DNA of 64,000 nt, from positions 62,001 to 126,000 of the forward strand of contig CAWBPA010000021.1 of the NCBI GenBank assembly GCA_963790545.1, in the 5' to 3' direction. The DNA is from DATBJG01 sp963790545. GTDB taxonomy: Bacteria; Acidobacteriota; Vicinamibacteria; Vicinamibacterales; JAMQPK01. Positions 44,190 through 54,641 of this stretch are shown here, piece after piece (within the stretch, counting starts at the first letter, position 1; every line of letters begins with the position of its first letter). Below the pieces are notes generated by a model. It saw only the letters and a program-made list of their open reading frames with translations, was not told the origin of the DNA and searched no databases. The translations under genes and the position numbers were made by a program.

Positions 44190-45189
44190 ATGCTCTGGTT
44201 CAGCAATGCATCAGGCCGCCGAACGTTCTCCAGTGATCAGTGGCTCGAGTTCACCGGTCGCACTGGCGCACAGGAGCGCGGTCAGGGATGGATGAGTGGT
44301 GTTCCGGCTGACGACCGGCGTCGTTATCTCCAGGTATACAAGGGCGCCGCCGCTCGGCGAGAACCCGTGCGGATCGGCTATCACTTACGCCGCTTCGATG
44401 GCGAGACGCGGTGGGTCTTCGAAGAGGCACGGCCGCGACTGGGACCGAAAGGACGTCTCGTGGGGTTCGTCGGCCTCTGTGTCGATGCGGACACCGTAAG
44501 CCGAGCAGAACCAGCGGACATAGGAACGGACGCGCTCCGAAGTCTGTCGGGGCGACTCGAAGCGGCCCGCGAAGGAGAGCGTTCACGGCTCGCCCGTGAA
44601 TTACATGATGAGCTGGGTCAGGTTTTGACGAGCACGAAGCTGGACTTGATGTGGCTCTGCGACCACGCCCGGCAGCCGGGTGCTCGTCCCAGCCTTTCGC
44701 TTGTCAACAAGCTGCAGTCGCTCGCGGGTCTCATCGAGCTCGCGATTGCTGCGGTTCAGCGAATTACGACCGAGTTGAAACCGCCTGCACTCGAACATCT
44801 GGGTCTGGCGGCTGCGCTCGAATGGGAGGCCACCAAATTTCAAGGCGCGCACCGGAATCCGTTGCCGGGTCGAGTCGCGTCTCGGCACGACAGCACTGGA
44901 CGGAGCACGTGCAACGACACTCTTCCGGATCGCCCAGGAATCGTTGACCAACGTCGCCCGCCATGCGCACGCTGGCGCGGTCCGGCTCTCCATTCGGAGA
45001 TCCAGGAACCGTGTGGTGCTCGAAGTGCAGGACAATGGACGTGGGATTGCGGAACGTGAGCTGCGCGATCCCCGAGTCAGCGGGACTGCTTGGAATGCGC
45101 GAGCGGGCGCACCTCCTGGGTGGTGAGTTCAAGATTTCAGGTACCCCGGCCGCGGCACCCGAATCACCGTCTCGATTCCATGCACATGA
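44190..45189 (+). CDS. PAS sensor histidine kinase, NarL-type (three frameshifts)
   Basis: A PAS/PAC domain (residues 1-95, GMLWFSNASGRRTFSSDQW) leads to a HisKA_3 dimerisation domain with the phospho-accepting H in SRLARELHDELGQVLTS, then a HATPase domain. The ATPase part is split over frames: FRIAQESLTNVARHAHA, VQDNGRGI, LGMRERAHLLGGEF, then GRGTRITVSIP. Breaks lie near 44842, 45082 and 45151. The likely true start is ATG 44190, as no other good start is open upstream. The end overlaps the response-regulator region (ATGA). No membrane segment, so probably cytosolic. Confidence 0.82.
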
Positions 45190-45235
45190 ACATGGAGCTT
45201 TTGCCACCAACCAGAATCGGGCCGGATCAGGCCGG

Positions 45236-45900
45236 ATGGTCCCCATCATTCGAGCGATCGACCCGACACGACACGTATTCTGCTTGTCGACGATCACCCG
45301 GTGGTGAGACAGGGAATCAGACAGATCCTCACCGACGCATTCCATGCCGTCGAGGTCGGCGAAGCCGCGACTGCCGACGATGCGTTCCGTGAAATCCGTG
45401 CGTCTGATTGGACACTGGTCGTCCTCGACATTTCGATGCCTGGTGTCAGCGGTCTGGAGATTTTGCGGGGAATCCGGCACGAGCGGCCGGAGTTGCCCGT
45501 TCTCATCCTCAGCATGCACCCGGCCGAGCAATTCGCCAGGCGCGCGATGAACGCGGGGGCGTCGGGATACTTGACCAAGCACTCCGGACCGCGTGAGCTC
45601 GTCCACGCCGTGCAGGCGCTCATCGACCGTGGTGTGCTACTTCAGCCCCGAGACATCATCGAGCCAGGCTGGGCGAAGAGAGCGAGCCGAGCGAAGCGCC
45701 TTCACGAGGGTCTTTCCGACCGGGAGTACCAGGTTCTGCGCATGATGGCGCTCGGTAAGACCGTGTCGCAGATCGCGCAGGAGATCTCACTGAGCGTGAA
45801 GACCGTAAGCACGTATCGCGCACGCGTGCTCGAGAAAATGAACATGCGGACAACCGCCGAACTCATGCGATATGCCATCCTGAATCGGCTCGTCGACTGA
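45236..45900 (+). CDS. LuxR/NarL-family response regulator (start region frameshifted)
   Basis: The receiver domain has the acidic pair in RILLVDDHPVV, phospho-acceptor D in LVVLDISMPGVSG, and K in GYLTKHSG. The C-terminal LuxR HTH is LSDREYQVLRMMALGKTVSQ and onward. The frame encoding LLVDDHPV (45274-45300) has no ATG, GTG or TTG before its upstream stop. An ATG at 45236 in another frame leads towards it, so a one-base indel near 45262-45272 is likely. A GTG at 45301 would drop the acidic pocket. It is the cognate partner of the kinase. Confidence 0.85.
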
Positions 45901-45974
45901 CCTTCCTGCCTCTGCTTCCTCCAACGGAACCGGTGATGTTAGGATCGAATTGCTGGCCGTTGTGAGGAGGAGCT

Positions 45975-46406
45975 TTGCCCCCAGCCGAACGGGCGGTTCT
46001 CGAAGCCAACAACCGGTTCTACCAGGCGTTGTCGGATCAGGATCTCGACGCGATGGAGGCGATCTGGCTTCCCACGGAGTGGGCGCAATGCGTGCACCCT
46101 GGCTGGTCGGTCCTGCACGGCTGGAAAGCGATCCGCGAAAGCTGGGCTGGTATCCTTCGCAATCCTGCCACGTTGAGCATCACGATCGACGATGTGCACG
46201 TGCGGGTTGCCGGGGATGTCGCATGGGTGACGTGCACCGAGCGCGTATCGGCCCTCTCATCGAATCAGCTCGATACGTCGCTGGCGCAGGCCACGAACGT
46301 CTTCGTGGCGCTCGGAGGCGGATGGCGGCTGGTCGTCCACCATGCATCGGCGGTCGCGCTCGCCGAACCGGGCGCATGGGCGGCAGACTCGGAATCGGTC
46401 CACTGA
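45975..46406 (+). CDS. SnoaL-like/NTF2-fold protein
   Basis: 143 residues with the pattern of small NTF2-like proteins: an N-terminal helix ERAVLEANNRFYQALSDQDL, then AIWLPTEWAQCVHPGWSVLHG and strands VHVRVAGDVAWVTCTERV. Often described as ketosteroid-isomerase-like, but most have no known activity. The start is a TTG at 45975, with a GAGGAGG four bases upstream. It lies between the two-component pair and the beta-oxidation operon. Confidence 0.85.
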   Translation: MPPAERAVLEANNRFYQALSDQDLDAMEAIWLPTEWAQCVHPGWSVLHGWKAIRESWAGILRNPATLSITIDDVHVRVAGDVAWVTCTERVSALSSNQLDTSLAQATNVFVALGGGWRLVVHHASAVALAEPGAWAADSESVH

Positions 46407-46451
46407 CTCCTCAACTTCCACCGCACATCAGGCATTGAGCGACAACACAGG

Positions 46452-48773
46452 ATGATCAGGTCAATTGCCGTTCTCGGCGCGGGGACGATGGGCGCACAAA
46501 TCGCAGCGCACTGTGCCAACGCGGGTGTGCCAACGCTCCTGCTCGATTTGGACAGGGACGTGGCGCTAGGCCGGCTTGAAGCGCGCGCGTGCGCTCAAAC
46601 CGGATCCGTTTTTTGCAGCCGACGCAATCGACAGAATCTCGATTGGAGGGTTCGATCGCGATTTCGCGCTGCTTGGTGACCAGGACTGGATCATCGAAGC
46701 CATCGTCGAACGTCTGGATCTCAAGCAGACACTGCTCGAGAAGGTCGACGCGGCTCGACGACCCGGCTCGATCGTCAGTTCGAACACATCGGGCATATCC
46801 ATTGCCGCGCTGTCAGCCGGTCGAAGCCAGGACTTTCGCCGACACTGGCTGGGCACGCATTTCTTCAACCCGCCGCGCTATCTTCCGCTGGTCGAGATCA
46901 TCCCGACGCCGGACACCGATCCGGCGGTCGTCACGACCGTTCAGGAGTTCGCCCACCGCCGACTCGGCAAGAACCTCGTGGTGGCAAAGGACACGCCAAA
47001 CTTCATTGCCAATCACGTCGCCCTGTACGGTCTCATCCGGCTTTTCGAGCAGCTTGCGACGGGCAGATATACCGTGGAAGAGATTGATGCGATAACCGGC
47101 CCCATCCTCGGCAGACCCAAGAGTGCAACCTGCCGCACCGCTGACGTCGTCGGACTCGATGTGCTGGCTCACGTCGCGAACAATCTGACGGAGCGGATGC
47201 CGGACAAGGCTGATGCCTTCCGCCTTCCCGAGTTCGTCGAAGACATGCTGCGTCGCGGCTGGATCGGGGAGAAGATCGGACGAGGTTTCTATGAACGTCG
47301 CAAGGGTGCTCGCGGTGAATCGGAAATCTATGCTCTTGATCCGGGATCGATGACGTACCGGCCGCCTCAGAAGCCTCAGCTGCCAGCGTTGGAGGCAGCG
47401 CGCGCCATCGACGATGTGCGAGAGCGGGTACGAACGTTGTTTCAGGGTCGCGATCGCGTAGGCGAGCTCCTGCGCGCCACGCTTGCCCCGGCGCTCGTAT
47501 ATACGGCCACGATTACGCCTGAGATCGCGTTTTCAAAGGATGACGTCGACCGGGTGATGCGTTGGGGATTTGGTTGGGAGCTGGGTCCCTTCGAGCTCTG
47601 GGACGCCTTGGGAATTCGCGAGGGGCTTGCCGCCACGCCGGTTGCACCGGGCATTCGTACCTCTGCTTCGATGCCGGACGGCGGGATCGCCACACCACCG
47701 CTGGTCCAGGAGTTGTTTGATCAGGGGCGTGACCGCTTTCGCGATGGGCCTCTGCCACCCGCCGCGCCCGAATTCGAAATTCTTCGAAGCGCTAAGGATC
47801 GCCAGAAAGTCGTCAAGCGAAACGCGGGAGCCAGCCTGGTGGACCTGGGCGACGGTGTGCTTGCCGTCGAGTTTCATTCGAAGATGAACGCCATCGGTGG
47901 CGATACGCTCGAAATGCTGCGTGCGGGTGTCAAGGAAGCCGGGAGGAACTTCGCCGCTCTGGTTGTGGGCAATGACGCGCCCAACTTTTCGGCTGGCGCG
48001 AACCTGATGCTGCTGTTGCTCGAATCGCAGGAAGAGAATTGGGAAGAAATTGATCTCATGATTCGCGCGTTTCAGGGGGCAACGCTCGGGTTGCGCTACT
48101 CGGACGTTCCTGTTGTCGCCGCCCCGCCGGTCTGACGCTTGGTGGCGGGTGCGAAGTGATCCTGCATGCCGATCGGGTAAGGACCGCCGCCGAGGCCTAC
48201 ATCGGTCTGGTCGAGGTTGGAGTCGGACTCATTCCGGCTGGGGGCGGCACCAAGGAATTGCTGTTGCGCTCGGTTTCACATCTGCCGCAGTCGAAACCCG
48301 ACCTCCTGCCCTTCGTTCAGCGCGCATTTGAAACGATAGGATTCGCCAAGGTGTCCTCGAGCGGTCCTGACGCGTACAGGCTGGGCTATTTGCGCGACCA
48401 GGATTCGGTCACGATGAACCGGGATCGTCTCATGTACGATGCCAAGATGCTGGCGCTCGATCGTGTGCGCGAAGGATACGTCAAACCGACTGCACCAACA
48501 GCCATTCCGGTGGGAGGTGAGGGTGTCCTCGCGGCTCTCAACCTCGGCGTCCATCTGGCCTGGCGTGGCGGGCGGATTTCGGACCACGACGCGCTCGTTG
48601 GCCGAAAGCTTGCGTGGATCCTGGCCGGCGGTTCACTACCTCACAGCACGACCGTCAGCGAAACCTACCTCCTGGATCTCGAACGCGAAGCGTTCTTGAG
48701 CCTGTGTGGAGAGCCTAAGACGCAGGCACGCATTCAGTACACGCTGAAGACTGGTAAGACGCTCAGGAACTGA
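46452..48773 (+). CDS. fadN: 3-hydroxyacyl-CoA dehydrogenase/enoyl-CoA hydratase FadN-like (two frameshifts)
   Basis: Bifunctional beta-oxidation enzyme with the dehydrogenase first, as in Bacillus FadN. The NAD site is IAVLGAGTMGAQIAAHCANA. SNTSGISIAAL and HFFNPPRYLPLVEIIP are dehydrogenase signatures, and the hydratase-like part has VVGNDAPNFSAGANL and LVEVGVGLIPAGGGTKEL. Breaks are near 46567-46580 and near 48118-48126, where adding one base restores VVAAPAGLTLGGGCEVILHA. Repaired length is about 773 residues, close to FadN. It heads an operon with fadA and fadE. Confidence 0.88.
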
Positions 48774-48782
48774 GGTGCTAGC

Positions 48783-49610
48783 GTGATCGATGTCGGCACT
48801 GGCCCCCCCGTCGTGCTGATTCCCGGCATACAAGGACGGTGGGAATGGATGCGACCGGCAGTCGACCAGATGTCGGCTCGCACGCGCGTGATTTCTTTCT
48901 CACTGGCTGGTGAGCCGGGTAGCGACCGGGCGTTCGACGACACCGCTGGCTTCGACTGTTACACCGCACAAGTTGACGCCGCGCTCGATCGCGCACGCAT
49001 TGCCAGCGCGACCGTGTGTGGCGTGTCATTCGGCGGGCTGATTGCCCTCCACTATGCCGCGACGCGCCCCGAGCGCGTGCGCGCGCTCGTCCTGGTGTCC
49101 ACGCCGGGGCCCACCTGGACTCCTCCCGCGCAGACACGTCGATACATGAGACATCCTCGGCTGATGTTTCCGTTCTTCTGCGTCGGCGCTTATCGAAGGA
49201 TGTCGCGCGAGCTGGCCGGCACGTTCCCCGGCCGCCGCCAGCGCCTGGGCGCCGCGGTCAAATACGGGGGGCTCGTGCTTCGCGCACCCGGGTCGCCGTC
49301 GCGCATGAGCCAGCGGGCATCTCAGACCCTGGGATTGGGTTTCGCCCACGATTGCGTCCGGATTTTGGTCCCCACCCTGGTCGTGACAGGCGATGCCAAT
49401 CTGGATGGCGTCGTGCCCGTCGCGACCTCGCTCGAATACGCGCGTCTAATTAAAGGGGCGCAGGTGTCGACGCTGGCAGGGACGGGACACCTGGGGATCG
49501 TCACGAGGCCCGAGCGGTTTGCCGACGTGGTCGTGGGATTCGCATTCAGCTACGGAGAAGCTCGACCAGGGAGTCGGGTTGTCGGCGGTGTGCTCGGAGC
49601 GTCATCATGA
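48783..49610 (+). CDS. Alpha/beta hydrolase
   Basis: 275 residues with the nucleophile elbow GVSFGG, the oxyanion stretch VVLIPGIQGRWEWM and a C-terminal histidine in AGTGHLGIV. The acid is probably in VVTGDANLDGVVP. Substrate unknown; a thioesterase or lipase role would fit its place within fatty acid degradation genes. GTG start at 48783; the stop overlaps the next ATG. Confidence 0.83.
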   Translation: MIDVGTGPPVVLIPGIQGRWEWMRPAVDQMSARTRVISFSLAGEPGSDRAFDDTAGFDCYTAQVDAALDRARIASATVCGVSFGGLIALHYAATRPERVRALVLVSTPGPTWTPPAQTRRYMRHPRLMFPFFCVGAYRRMSRELAGTFPGRRQRLGAAVKYGGLVLRAPGSPSRMSQRASQTLGLGFAHDCVRILVPTLVVTGDANLDGVVPVATSLEYARLIKGAQVSTLAGTGHLGIVTRPERFADVVVGFAFSYGEARPGSRVVGGVLGASS

Positions 49611-50249
49611 TCGTGGACCTCGAGGGTCCCGCAGGCAGGCTCGAGGGTCTTCTCGACGAACCGACTGGCTCGTGGAAGCAGCACCCGCGCGCGATTGCGG
49701 TGCTTGGGCATCCACACACGGCGCACGGCGGCACCATGCATACCAAAGTCGTTTATCAAGCTGCCAAAGGGTTGGCCCGTACTGGCTGCGCCGTCCTCCG
49801 CTTCAACTTTCGTGGGGCGGGCAGCAGCGCTGGAACAGTTCGACGCGGGGCCCGGTGAGATGAACGATTTTCGAGCGGCGCTCGACTTCGCGATCGCGAG
49901 GTACCCGGATGTCCGAGACGTGTGGGCTGGCGGCTTCTCGTTCGGTGCCTGGGTTGCTCTGGTCGTGGGCGTCGGGGACAGCCGGGTGACGGCACTCGTG
50001 GGCATTGCGCCTCCCATCGGCAGCTATAACTTCTCGGCCGTGAAGCACAGCACGAAACCAAAGTTTTTCATCCAGGGGGACAGGGACGACCTATGCCCCT
50101 TGAGCGACCTGCGACGCTTCTATGCGGAGCTTCCTGAGCCGAAGGAGCTGGTCGTCATAGAAGACGCCGATCATCTGTTCGACGGCAAGTCCGGCGAGAT
50201 TGGTGATGCGCTCGAGGATCTTTTGCAGGATTTTCCTGCTGGACACTGA
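49607..50249 (+). CDS. Alpha/beta hydrolase, dienelactone-hydrolase-like (one frameshift)
   Basis: Small hydrolase with GHPHTAHGGTMHTKVV, FNFRGAGSSAG and the elbow GGFSFGAW, and histidine in EDADHLFDGK. This pattern is typical of the OsmC-adjacent/CocE-like short hydrolases. The frame breaks near 49834 after SSAGT. A one-base change joins FDAGPGEMNDFRAALDF, giving about 213 residues. ATG at 49607 overlaps the preceding stop. Substrate unknown. Confidence 0.82.
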
Positions 50250-50252
50250 ACC

Positions 50253-51438
50253 ATGCGAGAAGCCGTTATTGTTTCTGCCGTACGGACAGCGGTTGGCAAG
50301 GCGCCAGCGGGCACACTGCGGACGACGCGGCCTGACGAGCTGGCAGCGGCGGTGATTGCCGAGGCACTGCGGCGTGCGCCCGGAGTAGAACCCGTCGGAA
50401 GTGGATGACGTGATTCTCGGGTGCGCGATGCCCGAAGCCGAGCAAGGGATGAACGTGGCGAGGATTGCCAGTCTCCGGGCGGGAATCCCCGTTCAGGCCT
50501 CAGCCGTGACCGTGAATCGGTTTTGCGCGTCCGGCCTGCAGGCCGTCGCGTATGCCGCCGAGAGGATCATAGGCGGATCCTCGAGCATCATCGTGGCCGG
50601 TGGGACCGAAAGTATGAGCCTCGTACCAATGGGCGGCAACAAGATCGCGCCAAATCCCCAGCTGATCGCCTCGTATCCCGATGTCTACTTGAGCACGGGG
50701 CTGGTTGCCGAAAACCACGCCCGCGAAGCCAAGGCCTCGCGTGAGGAACAGGATGCATTTGCGCTGCGCAGCCACGCACGGGCGATTGCGGCAATCGACG
50801 CCGGGAAATTCCGCGACGAGATTGTTCCGGTCGACGTCTCGCTCCTCGACCCGGGCGGTAACGGCGCAGCACCGAAAACGCGCAAGTTCGTGTTTGCGGT
50901 CGACGAAGGGCCGCGCCGGGATACGTCTGCTGAAGCGCTTGGCAAACTGAAACCGGCCTTCCATGTGACCGGGACCGTAACGGCTGGAAACTCGTCGCAG
51001 ACGAGCGACGGCGCGGCGGCCGTGATCGTGATGAGCGCCGATCGCGCGAAGGACCTCGGTCTGACACCGATCGCCCGGTTCGTCACCTATGCCACGGCCG
51101 GCGTCGAACCGGAGCGCTTCGGCATTGGTCCCGTGCCGGCGGTCCGCAAGGCGCTGGCACAAGCCGGCCTGAAGTTGGACCAGATCGAACTTGTGGAGCT
51201 CAATGAGGCGTTCGCATCGCAGGTGCTGGCCTGCCTTCGCGAGCTGCCCATCGATGCCGATAGGCTGAACGTCAACGGCGGCGCGATCGCGCTTGGCCAT
51301 CCGCTCGGCTGCACCGGAGCCAAACTGACGACCAGCCTCCTTTATGAAATGAGGCGGCGGAAGGCCCGATACGGCCTCGTCACGATGTGCGTCGGCGGGG
51401 GCATGGGCGCGGCAGGTATCTTCGAGCGTGCAGACTAA
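50253..51438 (+). CDS. fadA: Acetyl-CoA C-acyltransferase FadA (one frameshift)
   Basis: Thiolase that cleaves 3-ketoacyl-CoA in the last step of beta-oxidation. It opens MREAVIVSAVRTAVGKAPAG. The nucleophilic cysteine is in NRFCASGLQA, the histidine in ALGHPLGCTGAK and the second cysteine in MCVGGGMGAA. NEAFASQ is also present. The frame breaks near 50393-50400 after GVEP, and removing one base joins SEVDDVILGCAMPEAEQGMN. Repaired length about 394 residues, normal. Next gene is fadE, so this is the A of a fadNAE set. Confidence 0.92.
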
Positions 51439-51517
51439 GCAGCAGGTCGTTACCGTCAAGATCCGGAGCGTAAGCGACGGCAGCGCGTGGGGGTGGGGCC
51501 CCACGCGGACCAAATAA

Positions 51518-53299
51518 ATGACTACAACAACATCGACAAAACGCGGCGGATCGTGGCTCGTCGACTCGGGCGAAGCGGCGGATGTCTTTACTCCAGAGCG
51601 GTTGTCCGACGAACATCGTCTCATCGCGAGAACGACCGATGAATTCGTCATCAACGAGGTCCTGCCGCATCTCGATCAGCTGGAAGAAAAGGACTGGAAG
51701 CTGGCGAGGCGACTCGTGCAACGCGCCGGCGAGCTGGGACTCCTGGGTGTCGACGCACCCGAGGCCTACGGTGGCGTGGCCCTTGATAAGGCGGCCTCTC
51801 TGGTCGTCAGCGACCATATCGCGCGGTCTGCGTCCTTCGGCGCCGCGTACGGCGGTCAAGTCAACCTGGCCATTCTCCCGATTTGCCTCTTCGGCACGCC
51901 CGAACAGAAGCAGAAGTACCTCCCGAAACTCGTGACCGGGGAACTCATCGGCGCGTACGCCTTGAGCGAATCCGGTTCCGGTTCCGACGCGCTCGGCGCA
52001 AAGACGCGCGCGACCCGTCAGCCCGACGGCAGCTTCGCCCTGAACGGCGAGAAGATGTGGATCACCAACGGCGGCTTTGCCGACGTATTCATCGTCTTCG
52101 CCAAGGTTGACGGCGAGCATTTCACGGCCTTCATCGTCGAACGGGCATTTGCCGGAGTGAGCAACGGCAAGGAAGAGCACAAAATGGGGCTCCATGGGTC
52201 TTCGACCACCCCATTGATCCTGCAGGACGCGAAGGTTCCCGCCGCGAACGTGCTGGGCGAGATTGGCAAGGGGCACAAGGTCGCGTTCAACGTGCTCAAT
52301 TTTGGACGGTTCAAGCTCGGGGCCATGTGCGCCGGTGGTGCGAAAGTTGCCATAGCGCAGGCGGCCGTGTACGCGGCCGGACGGCGGCAGTTCGGCCAGC
52401 CGATTGCCAGTTTTGGCGCCATCAAGCACAAGCTTGGCGAGATGGTCACGAAAACCTTTGCCATCGAAAGCCTGGTTTACCGTACGGCTGGCATGATCGA
52501 TCAATGGATCGAGCGATCGACGACTGGCTCGCACGAATCGGTCGTCCTGGCCGCCCTCGAAGAGTTTGCGATCGAGGCATCAATTGCGAAGGTCGGCGGT
52601 AGTGAGGCGCTCAACTACGTCCTGGACGAGAACATCCAGATTCATGGCGGCAACGGATTCGTGCGCGACTATCCGGCAGAACGCGAGTATCGGGATGCTC
52701 GGGTAAACCGAATCTTCGAAGGTACGAATGAAATTAATCGCCTGTTGATTCCGGGCATGCTGGTTCGGCGCGCGCTCAAGGGAGATGTGCCTCTCATCGC
52801 CGCGGCCCGCCAGCTGCAGGATGAAGTCCTCAGTGGCCCGGGCGCGCTTGAATCGGGAGGCGAGGGGTTACTCGACCGCGAGCATCGCGCGACGGCTTCG
52901 TTCAAGAAGGTTGCTCTGATGGTCCTCGGGACCGCGATGCAGACGTACGGCGAAAAGCTCACCGACCAGCAGGAACTGCTCACCTGCTCGGCCGATATCC
53001 TCATCGACACCTACGCCAGCGAAAGCGCCGTGTTGCGAGCCGTGGCAGCGGCGGATCAAAAGATCCCGACCGCCGCATTACAGGCGGATGCGGCTTCCGT
53101 CTACGTAAACGACGCCGCCGGACGGATTGAGATGACTGCAAAGAACGCGTTGGCGGCCATGGCCGACGGAGATACGCTGCGTACCTTGCTGGCTGCGCTC
53201 CGTCGTCTGCTCAAGGTCACACCCGTCAACACGGTTGTGTTACGTCGTAGACTTGCAGACGAGACGACGGCTAGAGGAACATATCCGTTCAATGGCTAG
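51518..53299 (+). CDS. fadE: Acyl-CoA dehydrogenase FadE-like
   Basis: FAD enzyme for the first step of beta-oxidation. It shows YALSESGSGSDALGAKTRA, WITNGGFADVFIVFAKVDG, GRRQFGQPIASFGAIKHKLG and the IQIHGGNGFVRDYPAEREYRD region before the catalytic-site EGTNEINRLLIPG. The 593-residue length includes an extra C-terminal domain, as in Bacillus FadE (about 594). No frameshift is seen. The start is ATG 51518; the last eight bases overlap the lipoprotein gene. Confidence 0.95.
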   Translation: MTTTTSTKRGGSWLVDSGEAADVFTPERLSDEHRLIARTTDEFVINEVLPHLDQLEEKDWKLARRLVQRAGELGLLGVDAPEAYGGVALDKAASLVVSDHIARSASFGAAYGGQVNLAILPICLFGTPEQKQKYLPKLVTGELIGAYALSESGSGSDALGAKTRATRQPDGSFALNGEKMWITNGGFADVFIVFAKVDGEHFTAFIVERAFAGVSNGKEEHKMGLHGSSTTPLILQDAKVPAANVLGEIGKGHKVAFNVLNFGRFKLGAMCAGGAKVAIAQAAVYAAGRRQFGQPIASFGAIKHKLGEMVTKTFAIESLVYRTAGMIDQWIERSTTGSHESVVLAALEEFAIEASIAKVGGSEALNYVLDENIQIHGGNGFVRDYPAEREYRDARVNRIFEGTNEINRLLIPGMLVRRALKGDVPLIAAARQLQDEVLSGPGALESGGEGLLDREHRATASFKKVALMVLGTAMQTYGEKLTDQQELLTCSADILIDTYASESAVLRAVAAADQKIPTAALQADAASVYVNDAAGRIEMTAKNALAAMADGDTLRTLLAALRRLLKVTPVNTVVLRRRLADETTARGTYPFNG

Positions 53300-53940
53300 A
53301 AATCGGTCGAGCCTGATAGTGCGACGCGTGGCGCCACTTCTCCTCGTTGGCCTCACACTCGCCTGCTCGACGCCTGCGCCAGATGATGCGGGGTACGTAA
53401 AGCGAATTGAGGAGCGGCGGGCCGCAACAAATCTGGCGTTCAGCGATCCGAACCGGGAGCCAAACATCCCGCGCGAACAGCAGGCCGACTACCTTCCGCT
53501 GGCCTATTACCCCGTCAACTTGCAGTTTCACGTGCCCGCAGCCCTGAAACCGGCCAAGACCCGCGAAACCGTGGAGATTCCGACCTCGACGGGTCCTGTG
53601 CGGAGAATGGAGCGGATCGGCCGGCTCGAATTCACCGTGAATGGTCAGCAGCTGGGGTTGTCGGCCTTTTCCGAGTCCGGTTCGGGGAGGCTCTTCGTGC
53701 CATTCAGGGATGAGACCAGCAAGTCCGACACGTATCCGGGTGGCCGATATCTGGATCTCGGATCCGACGCCCACGGGCCTCTACGAAGTGGACTTCAATC
53801 TCGCCTACCACCCCTACTGTTATTTCAATTCCGGCTTTGAGTGCCCCTATCCACCGCCCGAGAATCGCCTGCCCGTAGCCATCCTGGCGGGTGAAAAGCT
53901 ATCAGACAAGAAACGGGCCGAGTTGAACCCGGGCGACTGA
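53292..53940 (+). CDS. DUF1684-like lipoprotein (one frameshift)
   Basis: A signal peptide with lipobox LTLACS (cleavage before C, residue 23) marks it as a lipoprotein. The mature part has GRLEFTVNGQQLGLSAF, FVPFRDETSKSDTYPGGRYLD, NLAYHPYCYFNSGFECPYPP and NRLPVAILAGEK, the layout of DUF1684 proteins. The frame breaks near 53758; a one-base change joins DPTPTGLYEVDFNLAYHP. Length about 215 residues. Function unknown. The family signature region ends in a conserved NRLP-type motif. Confidence 0.85.
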
Positions 53941-53945
53941 CAGGC

Positions 53946-54635
53946 ATGCCACTACGGGCCGTGGTCTTCGACTTCGACGGCGTCATTGCCGACACAGAGC
54001 CGTTACACTTGAAGGCAGCGCAGCGTGTGCTGGCCGATGCGGGCATGCGTCTCGACGCGACGGCGTACTACGAGCGTTATCTTGGCTTCGATGATGCGGG
54101 CTTGTTTCGCGCGCTGGCGACTGACATCGGAGTCGATCTGGATGCGAAGTCGGTGGCCACGCTCGTGGAAGACAAGTCACGGGTGCTTGAATCTCTCATC
54201 GATGACGGTTCGGTTCTGTTCGCTGGAATCCGCGACTGCATCGAGCGATGTGCCGCCCATGTGCCGCTGGCCATCGCCTCCGGGGCGCTTGCGCACGAAG
54301 TCGACTACATCTTGCGTCGAACAGGTCTGCGCCACGTATTTCAGGCGGTTGTGGGCGCCGGAGATACCCCGCGCAGCAAGCCCGAGCCCGACCCGTACGC
54401 ACGTGCGGTGGAGCTGCTCCGTGTCGGCTCGCTGCAGGATCTCGAGCCCGCGCAGTGTGTTGCCATTGAAGATTCGCCGTGGGGACTCCAGTCCGCGCGC
54501 TCGGCGGGACTCCGGTGTGTGGCCGTGGCGCACACCTATTCTGCGGCTAAGCTACGGGAAGAGGCTGATGCCGATTTCATTGCCGAATCGCTTGGCGACA
54601 TCACGATCGAGCGATTGCAGCAGCTGTGCGCCTGA
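53946..54635 (+). CDS. HAD-superfamily hydrolase, phosphoglucomutase-like
   Basis: 229 residues with the nucleophile motif AVVFDFDGVIADTE (D9, D11), motif II in LAIASGA, the lysine in PRSKPEPDPYARA and motif IV in CVAIEDSPWGLQSARSAG. The cap domain is the small alpha-helical type between motifs I and II. It could be a sugar phosphatase or a beta-phosphoglucomutase; the substrate is not predictable. Confidence 0.88.
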   Translation: MPLRAVVFDFDGVIADTEPLHLKAAQRVLADAGMRLDATAYYERYLGFDDAGLFRALATDIGVDLDAKSVATLVEDKSRVLESLIDDGSVLFAGIRDCIERCAAHVPLAIASGALAHEVDYILRRTGLRHVFQAVVGAGDTPRSKPEPDPYARAVELLRVGSLQDLEPAQCVAIEDSPWGLQSARSAGLRCVAVAHTYSAAKLREEADADFIAESLGDITIERLQQLCA

Positions 54636-54641
54636 CGGGCC

